This document shows, one piece after another, positions 46,590-56,085 of a DNA stretch of 64,000 bases. The notes beneath the pieces are model-generated. The model worked only from the letters and a program-made list of their open reading frames with translations. It did no database searches and was not told where the DNA came from. Position numbers and translations under genes: made by a program. Origin of the DNA: SHZI01 sp963698405 (GTDB taxonomy: Bacteria > Pseudomonadota > Gammaproteobacteria > Steroidobacterales > GCA-2729495); NCBI GenBank assembly GCA_963698405.1, contig CAVOQT010000015.1, positions 129,804-193,803 of the forward strand, read 5' to 3'. The stretch's first letter is position 1; every line of letters starts with the position of its first letter.

Positions 46590-47569
46590 ACACCCTAGAC
46601 GCTACGGTACTGGATCTTGATCTGGAACAGGAAGCCACGCGCATCGCATCCCGACTGCGCGAAATCACGGCGAAGACATTGCATCGACGCGGCCTGGTCG
46701 TGGCCATTTCCGGCGGCATTGACAGCTCGGTATCCTTTGCGCTGGCCGTTCGCGCACTCGGGCCAGACCGCATCCTGGGGCTGATCCTGCCCGAACAGGA
46801 TTCCTCGGATGACAGCGCGGTACGCGCCACACTTCTCGCCCGTCATCTGGGCGTCAAGTTTGAAACTTTCAATATCGCAGCCACACTCGAAGCCATCGGC
46901 TGCTATCGCTGGCGGGATGAGGCGGTACGCTCCGTAATCCCGACATACACCACAGGCTGGCGCATGAAGATCGTCATTTCTGGTGGAATCAGCGGCCGGA
47001 TCAACCACTTCAGAATTATCGCCCAGGCGCCCGACGGCACAGTGATCGAGGAATCACTTGGACTCAAGCCATATCTGCAGATCGTCGCAGCTACAAATTT
47101 CAAACAGAGAATTCGCAAGACGCTCGAGTATTTTCATGCCGACCGCCTGAATTATGCGGTCGTCGGCACTCCGAACCGGCTTGAGTATGACCAGGGGTTT
47201 TTCGTCAAGAACGGCGATGGAGCAGCCGACCTAAAGCCCATCGCTCATCTCTACAAGTCCCAGGTCTATGCCATGGCACGTCATCTCGGTCTGCCCGAAC
47301 GCGTGTGTGCTGCGGTTCCGACCACCGACACCTACAGTCTCGCGCAGGGTCAGGACGAATTCTATTTCGCCCTGCCCTATGCACAGATGGATATCGCCCT
47401 GTGGGCACTCAATCACAATCGGCCGGCGCGCGAACTGGCATCGGCCATTGGCGTTGACGAAGCGACTGCTGAAGCCGTCTATGCCGATATCCGCGCCAAG
47501 CGCCAGACAACCCGCTACCTGCATATGCCGCCAGTATTGGCAGGCGAGGTACCGGAACTGGACAGCTGA
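46586..47569 (+). CDS. NAD synthase-like ATP-dependent amidating enzyme
   Basis: The 327-residue protein is an N-type ATP pyrophosphatase related to NadE, with the P-loop AISGGIDSSVSFAL and NYAVVGTPNRLEYDQGFFVKNGDGAAD. Start is TTG at 46586, overlapping the ligase stop, with AAGGAAG upstream. True NAD synthases are usually nearer 270 residues when ammonia-dependent. This longer form inside a polysaccharide operon may amidate another carboxylate; that is inferred. Confidence 0.75.
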   Translation: MNTLDATVLDLDLEQEATRIASRLREITAKTLHRRGLVVAISGGIDSSVSFALAVRALGPDRILGLILPEQDSSDDSAVRATLLARHLGVKFETFNIAATLEAIGCYRWRDEAVRSVIPTYTTGWRMKIVISGGISGRINHFRIIAQAPDGTVIEESLGLKPYLQIVAATNFKQRIRKTLEYFHADRLNYAVVGTPNRLEYDQGFFVKNGDGAADLKPIAHLYKSQVYAMARHLGLPERVCAAVPTTDTYSLAQGQDEFYFALPYAQMDIALWALNHNRPARELASAIGVDEATAEAVYADIRAKRQTTRYLHMPPVLAGEVPELDS

Positions 47570-47590
47570 GAAGCAGGCTGGTCCCGCAGG

Positions 47591-49519
47591 ATGTGTGGAA
47601 TCGCCGGAATCTTTTCTCCGCCGGGGGAGCGGCCGTCAGAGCGGCCGGATCTCGAGCGGATGATTCATACCCTGCGGCACCGTGGGCCGGACGGTTTCGG
47701 GTACCACCTGGCGCCCGGCATCGGCCTCGCACACGCGCGCCTGAGCATCATTGACCTCACCACCGGCGACCAGCCCATTCACAACGAATCAGGCACGGTC
47801 TCGGTCGTGTTCAACGGCGAGATTTTCAACTACCTGGAACTCAGAGCGGAACTGGAGGCGCGTGGCCACCGCTTCTACACCACATCGGACACCGAAGTGC
47901 TGGTGCACCTCTATGAGGACTTCGGTGAGCGCTTTGTAGAGCATCTGAACGGACAGTTTGCGATCGCCTTGTGGGACGCACCGGCACGTCGCCTGATACT
48001 GGCACGCGACCGGGTCGGTATCAGGCCACTCTTCTACGCATGGTCGCGGCAGCGGCTGCTATTCGGTTCCGAGGTCAAGGCGATACTGGCGGAAGGCAGT
48101 TTGACGCCGCGCCTGGATGTCCAGAGCCTGATTGAAACCTTCAGTTACTGGTGCCCCCTGGAAGGCCGTTCCGCCTTCGAAGGGGTACATGCCCTGCCCC
48201 CCGGGCATCTGATGGTTATCGAAGGCACGCAAAGCAGGATCACACGCTACTGGGACTGGGACTTCAGCAACCCGGCTCCTCCCGGGGGCAATCACCAGGA
48301 TCGCGTCGAGGAACTGCGCGCATTGCTCGAGGACGCCGTGCGCCTGCAGCTGCGCTCCGACGTCCCGGTCGGCGCCTACCTCAGCGGCGGGCTGGACTCA
48401 TCCGCGATTACAAGCATTACCCAGCGTATCACCCGCCAGCCAGTGCGGGCCTTCTCGCTGACCTTCGAGGATGCCGAATTCGACGAGGGTGATTTCCAGC
48501 GCCTGATGGGTAAAGCGCTGGGTGTCGAACGTACCGAGTTCTGTTGCAAACACGGCGACATCGCTGCGGCTTTCAGTCAGGCAATTCGGCATATCGAGGC
48601 GCCGATGGTACGCACAGCACCGGTGCCCCTGATGTTGCTGGCACAGCGGGTACGGGAGGCTGGCTATAAGGTGGTTCTCACGGGTGAAGGTGCCGATGAG
48701 GTATTCGCCGGCTACGACCTGTTCCGCGAGGCGAAGATTCGGCGCTGGATTGCACGTAATCCTGACTCGGCATGGCGCGGACGTTTGCTTGAACGGCTAT
48801 ATCCCTACCTGGCCAACTCACCGACCCGCAGCCAGGCCTTCGCCAAGCAGTTCTTCGCCGCCGGGACGGAGGACCCGAAACACACCGCTTTCGCCCACCT
48901 GCCGCGGATCCGGACGACGCAGCGCAGTCTGCAGTTCCTGTCGGCAGATCTGCGTGAAGAGGCCCGCAAGTTTGATGCAGCCGCAGCACTGGCTAGCACG
49001 TTTCCACGGGTCACCCCGGCCTGGCCACCGCTGGGCAGAGATCAGTACATTGAGGCTCACACGCTGATGTCTGGTTACCTGCTCAGCACCCAGGGCGACC
49101 GGATGGCCATGGCCAACTCCATCGAAGGCCGCTTCCCCTATCTCGACCACCGCGTCATCGAATTCGCCTGTCGCCTGCCGCCCTCGAGCAAACTGTCCGG
49201 ACTGCGGGAAAAGCACATCCTCAAGCAGGCTGTGGCACCCTGGGTGCCGGACGAGATCCGTGCGCGGGTAAAGCAGCCCTACCGTTCACCAGACAGCCAG
49301 AGCTTTTTTGCCGCCGGGCAACCGCACCCGCTGGTTGTCGAAATGCTTGAACCGGGCCGGGTTCGCGATGCCGGCTACTTCGACCCGCTTGCAGTGGCTC
49401 GTCTGGTCGAAAAATGTCGAAGCGGCAAAGCCATCGGCTTTGGTGACAACATGGCCTTCGTCGGCATTCTCTCCACCATGACTCTGCACGCGACCTTCAT
49501 CGCCGCAGGGACCACCTGA
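47591..49519 (+). CDS. Glutamine-dependent asparagine synthase-like amidotransferase
   Basis: The 642-residue protein has the class II glutaminase start MCGIAGIF (catalytic Cys2), RHRGPDGFG, and NGEIFNYLELR. Its synthetase domain has the pyrophosphate loop YLSGGLDSSAI and VVLTGEGADEVFAGYD. Members of this family in exosortase loci are thought to amidate a glycan or lipid carrier component. It lies 21 bp after the NadE-like gene. Biosynthetic asparagine synthase is possible but the operon argues for a polysaccharide role. Confidence 0.88.
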   Translation: MCGIAGIFSPPGERPSERPDLERMIHTLRHRGPDGFGYHLAPGIGLAHARLSIIDLTTGDQPIHNESGTVSVVFNGEIFNYLELRAELEARGHRFYTTSDTEVLVHLYEDFGERFVEHLNGQFAIALWDAPARRLILARDRVGIRPLFYAWSRQRLLFGSEVKAILAEGSLTPRLDVQSLIETFSYWCPLEGRSAFEGVHALPPGHLMVIEGTQSRITRYWDWDFSNPAPPGGNHQDRVEELRALLEDAVRLQLRSDVPVGAYLSGGLDSSAITSITQRITRQPVRAFSLTFEDAEFDEGDFQRLMGKALGVERTEFCCKHGDIAAAFSQAIRHIEAPMVRTAPVPLMLLAQRVREAGYKVVLTGEGADEVFAGYDLFREAKIRRWIARNPDSAWRGRLLERLYPYLANSPTRSQAFAKQFFAAGTEDPKHTAFAHLPRIRTTQRSLQFLSADLREEARKFDAAAALASTFPRVTPAWPPLGRDQYIEAHTLMSGYLLSTQGDRMAMANSIEGRFPYLDHRVIEFACRLPPSSKLSGLREKHILKQAVAPWVPDEIRARVKQPYRSPDSQSFFAAGQPHPLVVEMLEPGRVRDAGYFDPLAVARLVEKCRSGKAIGFGDNMAFVGILSTMTLHATFIAAGTT

Positions 49520-49535
49520 TTACAGGTCCACAGCC

Positions 49536-50933
49536 ATGGTGAGCGCAGTTGCCACACAACTTCTGAACAGCAGTCCGGTCTGGTTGCAAAACTGCGCAAT
49601 CAGCGCGTATGGCTGGCAGTTGCGCCGGCAGCGATATGGCGGCGAGTTCCGCAGTATCCGTGCCGAACTCGAGCGCAGTGACTGCTACAGCACATCCGAG
49701 CTTGCCGAACTACAGACGCGCCTCCTCAGATCAATGCTGAGCCATGCGGTCAGCACCGTGCCTTACTACCAGCAGCAATGCGGGCTGGATCCAGCCCGGT
49801 TCAGATCGATGAGCGCTGAAGAGATGCTTGCTGCATTTCCGATTCTGCCGAAATCAAGACTGCGGGCCATGCCGGCACAGTTTGTCGCGGCGACAGCAGT
49901 GGCCACCGTTGAGATCCAGACCAGCGGCTCAACCGGCAGCCCGCTGAAAGTCACTACGACCAGCACCGCCATCCAGCGCAACTATGCGTTTTTCGCCCGC
50001 TTCCTGGGCTGGCACGGGGTGAGTCCCTTTGATGAGAGTGCAACCTTCGCCGGCCGGCTGTTCAGTGCATCGGGCCGGGGCAGAAATACGCCATGGCGGC
50101 GCAACGCCGCCATGCACGATACGCTGTTTTCCTCATACAACCTGAGCGATGCAAATATCCCCGCATACATCCGTGAACTTGAAAGAAGGCAGCCGGTTTT
50201 CATCGACTCATACCCTTCGTCCGTCTACCGGATAGCCAGTTTCCTGAAATCCCGCGGGCAGCAGCACCGGATACACCCGAAGCTGATCGTCACTTCCTCG
50301 GAAACCCTGCTGGATTCCCAGCGGGAGACCATCGAAGAGGTGTTCTGTTGTCCGGTGCGCGACCAGTACGGCAGCGCCGAGATGGCCGGGTTTTTCGCCG
50401 AGTGCGAGCACGGTCGTTATCATGTTGCCCCGGAGTACGGCATCGTTGAAATCGTCGACGCTGATAGCGCACCAGTACCGGTTGGCGAGATGGGCGAACT
50501 GTGCCTGACCGGCTTGATCAATCCCGCCATGCCGCTGATTCGCTATCTGATCGGCGATGTCGGCCGACTCTCCGACATCTCCTGTGCCTGCGGACGACAG
50601 GCACAGGTCGTGGAATCGATTGAAGGTCGCATCGATGATGTGATCATCACGCCCTCCGGCCGCCATGTCGGACGTCTCGACCCGGCCTTCAAGGGCGTGA
50701 CTGGCATCCGTGAAAGCCAGATCCTGCAGACGGCCCGGGATCAGGTTGTGGTGCGCATCGTCAGTGATGACCGCAGCCAGGTGAACGGCGCGGGCCTGGT
50801 CAGCAATCTCACCGAAAGAATCGGCACTGATGTTCGCATTACCATCGAGTTCGTCGAGAGCATCGATAAGGAAGCAAACGGCAAGTTCCGTTCGGTGAAA
50901 AGCCTGCTGCCAAAGACACATCAGGTCAGTTGA
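49536..50933 (+). CDS. PaaK/CapK-family adenylate-forming enzyme
   Basis: The 465-residue protein resembles phenylacetate-CoA ligase and CapK proteins of capsule loci. It has VEIQTSGSTGSPLKV (P-loop), RDQYGSAEMAGFFAECEHG, LINPAMPLIRYLIGDVG and IEGRIDDVIITPSGRHVG. ATG at 49536 follows asnB-like gene by 16 bp, and the stop overlaps the next start (TGATG). The acid it activates is unknown. Confidence 0.85.
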   Translation: MVSAVATQLLNSSPVWLQNCAISAYGWQLRRQRYGGEFRSIRAELERSDCYSTSELAELQTRLLRSMLSHAVSTVPYYQQQCGLDPARFRSMSAEEMLAAFPILPKSRLRAMPAQFVAATAVATVEIQTSGSTGSPLKVTTTSTAIQRNYAFFARFLGWHGVSPFDESATFAGRLFSASGRGRNTPWRRNAAMHDTLFSSYNLSDANIPAYIRELERRQPVFIDSYPSSVYRIASFLKSRGQQHRIHPKLIVTSSETLLDSQRETIEEVFCCPVRDQYGSAEMAGFFAECEHGRYHVAPEYGIVEIVDADSAPVPVGEMGELCLTGLINPAMPLIRYLIGDVGRLSDISCACGRQAQVVESIEGRIDDVIITPSGRHVGRLDPAFKGVTGIRESQILQTARDQVVVRIVSDDRSQVNGAGLVSNLTERIGTDVRITIEFVESIDKEANGKFRSVKSLLPKTHQVS

Positions 50934-52006
50934 TGATTCGGTCCATGGTCAGGCTGGCAGCAGTCGGGGATGTCTGCCCCGGCGATCACTATTTCAGTTT
51001 CGGTCACGGTGCCGGTTCACTGTCCGCGAGACAGCGCCGGCAGGCGCTCAAGGCTTTGTCACCAGCGCTACAAAATTCTGATATCGCACTGTGCAACCTC
51101 GAAGGGGTACTCAGTTTGCACAGCAACGTGCCTGATCCGGTTGAGGGCCGGGTGTTTCGCGGTCCGCCTGACTGGGCCATAGCGCTACGTGAAGCCGGCT
51201 TTACGGCGGTCAGTGTTGCCAACAATCATTCCTTGCAGCATGGCATCGAGGCGTTCTGGCACACGGTGGAGGCATGCCGCCAGGCGGGGCTTGATGTCGT
51301 CGGACTCGCCGACGAAAGCGGACTACCCCAACCGGTGATGCGAACATTTGGCGCGTTCCACGTTGCTCTCCTCGGCGCCTCGCTTGTGCCTGACCCCCGG
51401 CGGACACCAGCAATCAGCTATGCGGCACCGGAGCGCGGTGCACTGCTGGAACAGATCAGCAGCCTTGCCGCGACCGGTGCATGTGTTGTCATAGCCCTCC
51501 ATGCGGGCGAAGAAGGCCGGCTGCTGCCGGACCCTGAAACCATGTCCACGATCGATGCACTCTCGAGCGCCGGTGCACGCCTGATCCTGGTTCATCACAG
51601 TCATGTTTTTCAGCCGGTATTTCGCCATGGCAACAGCCTGGTTGCTTCCGGCCTCGGCGATTGCCTGTTCGATCTGCACTGGCATCCGGCATTGACCAGT
51701 GCGGCTGCACTGCTGGCCGATATCCCGGCAGAAGGCGATATTCTGGACACGCTGCTGCCATTCCGCCTCACCACAGACATGGAACTGCAACTCCTGACTG
51801 ACGATCACAAGACCCGCTTTCTGCGAACTCTGGACTTGCGCTGCAAACAGCTGCTTGACGGGCGCTCTGGTCAGCGGAACCAGCTTCGGGCACTGCAGCT
51901 CCGCAAGGCGCTCTACTTCCTGATGCACCTTCCACAGGGTGAATCACAACTGAAGCTGCGGTTTCTGGCCACGAAAGTGCGTCGGCGACTGGGACTTCGG
52001 ACATGA
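50933..52006 (+). CDS. CapA/PgsA-family poly-gamma-glutamate/capsule metallophosphoesterase-like protein
   Basis: The 357-residue protein shows the PGA_cap pattern: AAVGDVCPGDHYF, ALCNLEGVLS, VANNHSLQHG, IALHAGEEG and LVHHSHVFQPV, which give the metal ligands of the calcineurin-like fold. No signal peptide is visible, so it may act in the cytoplasm. Start ATG 50933 overlaps the PaaK-like stop; stop overlaps the next start as ATGA. Function in this cluster is unknown. Confidence 0.82.
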   Translation: MIRSMVRLAAVGDVCPGDHYFSFGHGAGSLSARQRRQALKALSPALQNSDIALCNLEGVLSLHSNVPDPVEGRVFRGPPDWAIALREAGFTAVSVANNHSLQHGIEAFWHTVEACRQAGLDVVGLADESGLPQPVMRTFGAFHVALLGASLVPDPRRTPAISYAAPERGALLEQISSLAATGACVVIALHAGEEGRLLPDPETMSTIDALSSAGARLILVHHSHVFQPVFRHGNSLVASGLGDCLFDLHWHPALTSAAALLADIPAEGDILDTLLPFRLTTDMELQLLTDDHKTRFLRTLDLRCKQLLDGRSGQRNQLRALQLRKALYFLMHLPQGESQLKLRFLATKVRRRLGLRT

Positions 52007-53100
52007 AAGTCCTGCATGTACTGCCCAATGCCGGCAGCGGGATCGAAACGTTTGTCACTTCGATGTTGCCCTGCTTCCGTCAGCATGGCATTGAAACTCA
52101 TCTGCTCTATCTGAGCGATGTGATCGCGCCAATTGATGCCGCCGGCAGAGAAGCCCACTCTCTGACCCATATGAACCTTCGTCACGATCCTTTGAAGACG
52201 GCAACCGGATACCGCAACATGGTTGACGCGCTACGTCCGGATATCGTGCACACGCATTCCATGCTTCCCAGCCTGCTGACTGCCGCCGGACGCAACAGTG
52301 GCGTCCGCCATGTCAGAACCGTTCACGCGCCGTATCCATATTTCTCTGCACGGGACATGCGCTCCGTGATCAAGCGCGAGATCGAAGGAAAGATACTCAA
52401 ATACACAGCCTCTACAGTCGTGTGCGTGAGCAACACGGTTGCGAAAAGTCTGCCGTGGCAGCTGCCTGATCCAGCGCTGACGATCTACAATGGGGTGGGC
52501 ACGATTCACGCAATGTCCATACGGCACAATCCCGGCAATCTGCTTGTCGTCGCGGCAGGCCGGCTGGAAGCGGAAAAAAACTATCCACGTTTACTCAAGG
52601 CCTTTTCAATGCTGCTGCATGCCGTGCCCACAGCACAACTTGCGATCGCCGGGGAAGGCTCACAGCGCGGGATGCTGGAGGATATGATCCGTAAATTGCA
52701 GATTGAGAAGCACGTCACGCTGCTCGGTCAGGTGACCGACATGACCACACTCTACGAAAAAACAGCCCTGTTTGTATTGAGCTCAGATTATGAGGGTTTG
52801 GGCCTGGCCATCATGGAAGCACTTTGTACCGGCTGTCCGGTAGTGAGCACACCCATCGAATCATCCCGCGAGATCGATACCATTCTTGGCGGCGGGATGA
52901 TTCATTTCGCCAGGGACTTTTCGCCAGGCGCCCTGTCAACAACCATGGAGAATACCCTGCGTAAAGCTTCATCCCCAGATCCGGAGTTCGCGGTGGAGAT
53001 ATCCGCAATACGAAAACGGCTGTCGGCTGAAAACTGTGCCACGCAATATCTTGATCTGTACAGCAGTATCAATGACCACCAGAAACAGCACGCAACATGA
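52003..53100 (+). CDS. Glycosyltransferase family 4 (GT-B)
   Basis: The 365-residue GT-B enzyme has an N-terminal HVLPNAGSGIETFVTSML, a C-terminal sugar-nucleotide domain with VAAGRLEAEKNYPRLLKAF and the E-x7-E region SSDYEGLGLAIMEAL. It likely adds one sugar to the lipid-linked repeat unit. It overlaps both neighbours by four bases, so translation is coupled. The sugar cannot be read from the sequence. Confidence 0.9.
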   Translation: MKVLHVLPNAGSGIETFVTSMLPCFRQHGIETHLLYLSDVIAPIDAAGREAHSLTHMNLRHDPLKTATGYRNMVDALRPDIVHTHSMLPSLLTAAGRNSGVRHVRTVHAPYPYFSARDMRSVIKREIEGKILKYTASTVVCVSNTVAKSLPWQLPDPALTIYNGVGTIHAMSIRHNPGNLLVVAAGRLEAEKNYPRLLKAFSMLLHAVPTAQLAIAGEGSQRGMLEDMIRKLQIEKHVTLLGQVTDMTTLYEKTALFVLSSDYEGLGLAIMEALCTGCPVVSTPIESSREIDTILGGGMIHFARDFSPGALSTTMENTLRKASSPDPEFAVEISAIRKRLSAENCATQYLDLYSSINDHQKQHAT

Positions 53101-54077
53101 GTAGCCATGGCGAACGGCCTGATATACCAACGGTAGCCATCGTCATACCGGCCCGGAATGAGGCGGACTACCTGGGCCGATGCCTGCAAGCGCTGGCCCT
53201 GCAGGACTATCCGGCCGACCATATCGAGATCATCCTGAGCGACAACGGATCGACTGACGCGACCGCAGCGATTGCCCAGGCGCACGGCATCAATGTGCTC
53301 TCGCACCCGCAGGGCCGGGTGGGTGCGGTGCGCAACAGTGGTGCACATGCGACCAGCAGCCAGATCCTGGCTTTCCTGGATGCCGATTGCGTAACGCGCA
53401 CCGACTGGCTATCCGCTGCTGTCACTGCTCTGGCAGCTCCGGGAATCGGCGTCACCGGGGGCGGCTATCTCGCGGATTCTCAGGGCACATGGGTACAGCG
53501 TGCCTGGGCAGCGACGACAGCCGCGCCGACTGCCGAAGGCGCCGCCCTGCCAGGCGGCAGCATGGTCGTTCAGCGGGAACTTTTTTCCGCACTCGGCGGC
53601 TTCAATGAACAGCTTTCCGCCGGGGAAGACGACGACTTCTGTCGCCGGGTACGCGATTGCGGCCTCAAGGTACTCGCGGTAGAGGCAAGCTGGGTGATAC
53701 ATCTGGGCTATCCGCGGACGCTACGTGCTGTCGCACGCCGGCAGCTTTGGCATGGGAGCTATCAGCTCGATGTCGCTGAGACCTGGCGTGAGCCACAATT
53801 GCTCATGACACACTCATACGCGCTCGGTTTGCTGACAGTTCTGACTACGCCATGGTCCGGATCTGCAGGCTGGACTGCTGCTGGCTTGCTGCTGGCGCTA
53901 CCGGTACTGTTGATGTCCAGCGCCAAGGCAGCTCACCGCCATGACCGGCTCGCAACATTGCTGCGGATGATTCCAGTGGCTACGGCCTTTTATTGCGGAC
54001 GGGCACTGGGGCTGTTGAACAACTATCGTCGACTTGCACTATCGAGGACATCACCGCACCAGAGGTCAGAAAAATGA
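53097..54077 (+). CDS. Glycosyltransferase family 2 with C-terminal membrane segments
   Basis: The 326-residue GT-A enzyme has VIPARNEADYLGRCL, SDNGSTDATAA, and FLDADCVTRTDW (DxD metal motif), and ends with two hydrophobic helices (WTAAGLLLALPVLLM). It overlaps the upstream and downstream genes by four bases. It probably extends the repeat unit at the inner membrane. Confidence 0.9.
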   Translation: MSSHGERPDIPTVAIVIPARNEADYLGRCLQALALQDYPADHIEIILSDNGSTDATAAIAQAHGINVLSHPQGRVGAVRNSGAHATSSQILAFLDADCVTRTDWLSAAVTALAAPGIGVTGGGYLADSQGTWVQRAWAATTAAPTAEGAALPGGSMVVQRELFSALGGFNEQLSAGEDDDFCRRVRDCGLKVLAVEASWVIHLGYPRTLRAVARRQLWHGSYQLDVAETWREPQLLMTHSYALGLLTVLTTPWSGSAGWTAAGLLLALPVLLMSSAKAAHRHDRLATLLRMIPVATAFYCGRALGLLNNYRRLALSRTSPHQRSEK

Positions 54078-54871
54078 ACACCCCGTGGAAATGGATTGTG
54101 CTGAGCCTGATAGTGCTTAGTGGCTGCAATCCGCAGGAGGAAAACATGACAACACCACAAAGCGCCATCGACTGGTCCCGATTAAGCGGCAAGCAAATCG
54201 TCTTTGCCCACCAGTCAGTCGGCACAAACATTCTGAGTGGCGTGGAACAGCTCGCCCGCCGGGACGGCATCACGCTGCCGGTTCACGAGCAACGCGGCGC
54301 ACCAGCTGGCACCGGCATCACCCATTTCAATATCGGTCGCAACGAGGATCCACTGGGGAAAATCAGCGACTTCTCGGCTGCAATGGATGCGGGTGCGGCA
54401 CGCGGCGCAGACATCGCGCTGATGAAACTCTGCTACATCGACTTCAATACAAAGACCGACGCCCGGCAGGTAGCCGAGGCCTATATCAGCAGCCTGGATA
54501 CCCTTAGTCAGAAATATCCGGATACGCGATTCGTCGCAGTCACCGCGCCGCTGGCAGCCGTACAGACGGGCCCGAAAGCCTGGATCAAGCGCCTGCTGGG
54601 AAAGCAGCCGGCGCAGTACATTGAGAATGCCAGACGCGCCGAGTTCAACCAGCTCGTTCGGGCGCACTACAAGCCCGGTAATCGCTTGTTCGATCTGGCG
54701 CGCGTTGAAGCCGATGGCGGCGGTATACATACGGTAGTACAGGTTGCTGGCCGCGATGTGGAAGCCCTTGATCCGACGCTTACCGATGACGGAGGGCATC
54801 TGAATGAGCGCGGCGAACTTCTGGCCGCGGCAGAGTTCCTCAAGGTCATCGGCGCCATCCCGGTGAAATAG
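54074..54871 (+). CDS. SGNH/GDSL hydrolase-like lipoprotein
   Basis: The 265-residue product has a lipoprotein signal (WIVLSLIVLSGC, lipobox LSGC at about 16-19). The body resembles SGNH-fold proteins: QIVFAHQSVGTNI at the start of the fold, MKLCYIDFNTKTD in the middle, and DGGHLNERGELL at the C-terminus, which could supply the catalytic Asp-x-x-His. The usual GDSL is replaced, so activity is uncertain. A role in removing or transferring O-acetyl groups on the glycan outside the cytoplasm fits the neighbouring acyltransferases. ATG 54074 overlaps the previous stop. Confidence 0.7.
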   Translation: MNTPWKWIVLSLIVLSGCNPQEENMTTPQSAIDWSRLSGKQIVFAHQSVGTNILSGVEQLARRDGITLPVHEQRGAPAGTGITHFNIGRNEDPLGKISDFSAAMDAGAARGADIALMKLCYIDFNTKTDARQVAEAYISSLDTLSQKYPDTRFVAVTAPLAAVQTGPKAWIKRLLGKQPAQYIENARRAEFNQLVRAHYKPGNRLFDLARVEADGGGIHTVVQVAGRDVEALDPTLTDDGGHLNERGELLAAAEFLKVIGAIPVK

Positions 54872-54873
54872 CC

Positions 54874-55506
54874 ATGACCATGGCGCGATTCTCAGCTGAT
54901 CTGGGTCTCTGTCACCGACGCCGATGGCCAGGCAAGCCGGTCCGCTGGCTCTCCGGTCTCTGGCTGCTATTGATCTCGCGGGGTTTGTGGTTACTGCTGG
55001 TGCATCGCATCTCCTACTGGTGGGTCAGCCGCTGGACCGGCCCATTGCGGGGCAGCTGGCGCCTGCGCCTGATCGGTATCCCGCTGAGCAGCCTGGAGTG
55101 GTTGGTGAAGGTATCTACCAAGAGCGATATCCTCGGGCGCAGCGATATTGAAGGCGGCGTCTGCATGCCCGATCAGGGGTGCCTCATCTTTGGCGCAAAA
55201 AAAATGGGTACTGGTACGGTCGTCGGCCCGCGCACGACCATCGGCATGAGTCTGGCTGACGGTGGACTGCCCGAGATCGGCCGCAACGTCTGGATAGGTG
55301 CGGACTGCGTGGTCTACGGATCGCTGACCATCGGCGATGGCGCAACCCTGTTGCCAGGTACTGCACTCACCAGGAGCATACCTGCCGGCGTCGTCATGCA
55401 AGGCAATCCGGCGCGCATGGCACTGCGCGAGTTTGACAACACCGCGTTACGCGAACAGCCGGACCTGGACGCGGATGCATACGTCGCAGCCGTGCGGGGC
55501 AATTGA
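54874..55506 (+). CDS. Hexapeptide-repeat acyltransferase with N-terminal hydrophobic region
   Basis: The 210-residue protein has a hydrophobic N-terminal stretch (LWLLLISRGLWLLLVH) and a left-handed beta-helix (VVGPRTTIGMSLADGGLPEIGRN, WIGADCVVYGSLTIGDGATL). It resembles serine O-acetyltransferase-like enzymes of polysaccharide loci. It probably acetylates a sugar. It begins 2 bp after the SGNH gene and is followed directly by a second acyltransferase. Confidence 0.82.
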   Translation: MTMARFSADLGLCHRRRWPGKPVRWLSGLWLLLISRGLWLLLVHRISYWWVSRWTGPLRGSWRLRLIGIPLSSLEWLVKVSTKSDILGRSDIEGGVCMPDQGCLIFGAKKMGTGTVVGPRTTIGMSLADGGLPEIGRNVWIGADCVVYGSLTIGDGATLLPGTALTRSIPAGVVMQGNPARMALREFDNTALREQPDLDADAYVAAVRGN

Positions 55507-56070
55507 TTGTTTGCGCATATCCGCGCTGATGTACTGCGCTTTCATCGCGCCGACACCACACTTGGTATCCGCGACTGGCTACGGCTTGCGGGCGACAACT
55601 TCGGCCTTCAGGCCTTGTTCGTCTACCGCTTCGGGCGCTGGCTCGCGAGGCTGCGCCAGCACCTGCCCGGCTGGCTCCTCGCCGCATGCCTCTATCCAGT
55701 GTACTGGCTACTGGTGGCCTTTATTCGCCTTGCCTATGGCATCTTTCTGGAACAAAGCGCTGACATCGGCCCGGGCCTCTATATCGGCCATTTTGGCAAG
55801 ATCCGGGTTGCACACTGTCAGATCGGACCACGTTGCGCGATCCAGCAGCACGTCAGTCTGGGGCCTGAGGCAGACGGGCCCGGACCGGTCATCGGTACCG
55901 GGGTATGGATCGGTGCACACGCAACGATTACCACCAGCGTGCACATCGGCGATGGTGCCACCATCGCCGCCGGCGCGATGGTAAACCAGGACATTCCGCC
56001 GCGTTGCCTGGTACTCGGAAACCCCGGACGCATCATCCAGCGCGACTATGACAACCGCGCGTTTCTCTGA
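55507..56070 (+). CDS. Serine acetyltransferase-like (CysE/LbH) acyltransferase
   Basis: The 187-residue protein begins IRADVLRFH and carries the CysE-like YIGHFGKIRVAHCQIGPRCAIQQHVSLG with a candidate catalytic His, then VWIGAHATITTSVHIGDGATIAAGAMV. A hydrophobic patch (WLLAACLYPVYWLLVAFI) precedes the helix. Start is TTG at 55507, directly after the previous stop. It closes the operon and converges on the FkbH-like gene 15 bp away. Confidence 0.82.
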   Translation: MFAHIRADVLRFHRADTTLGIRDWLRLAGDNFGLQALFVYRFGRWLARLRQHLPGWLLAACLYPVYWLLVAFIRLAYGIFLEQSADIGPGLYIGHFGKIRVAHCQIGPRCAIQQHVSLGPEADGPGPVIGTGVWIGAHATITTSVHIGDGATIAAGAMVNQDIPPRCLVLGNPGRIIQRDYDNRAFL

Positions 56071-56085
56071 TCAACAAATACCCGC

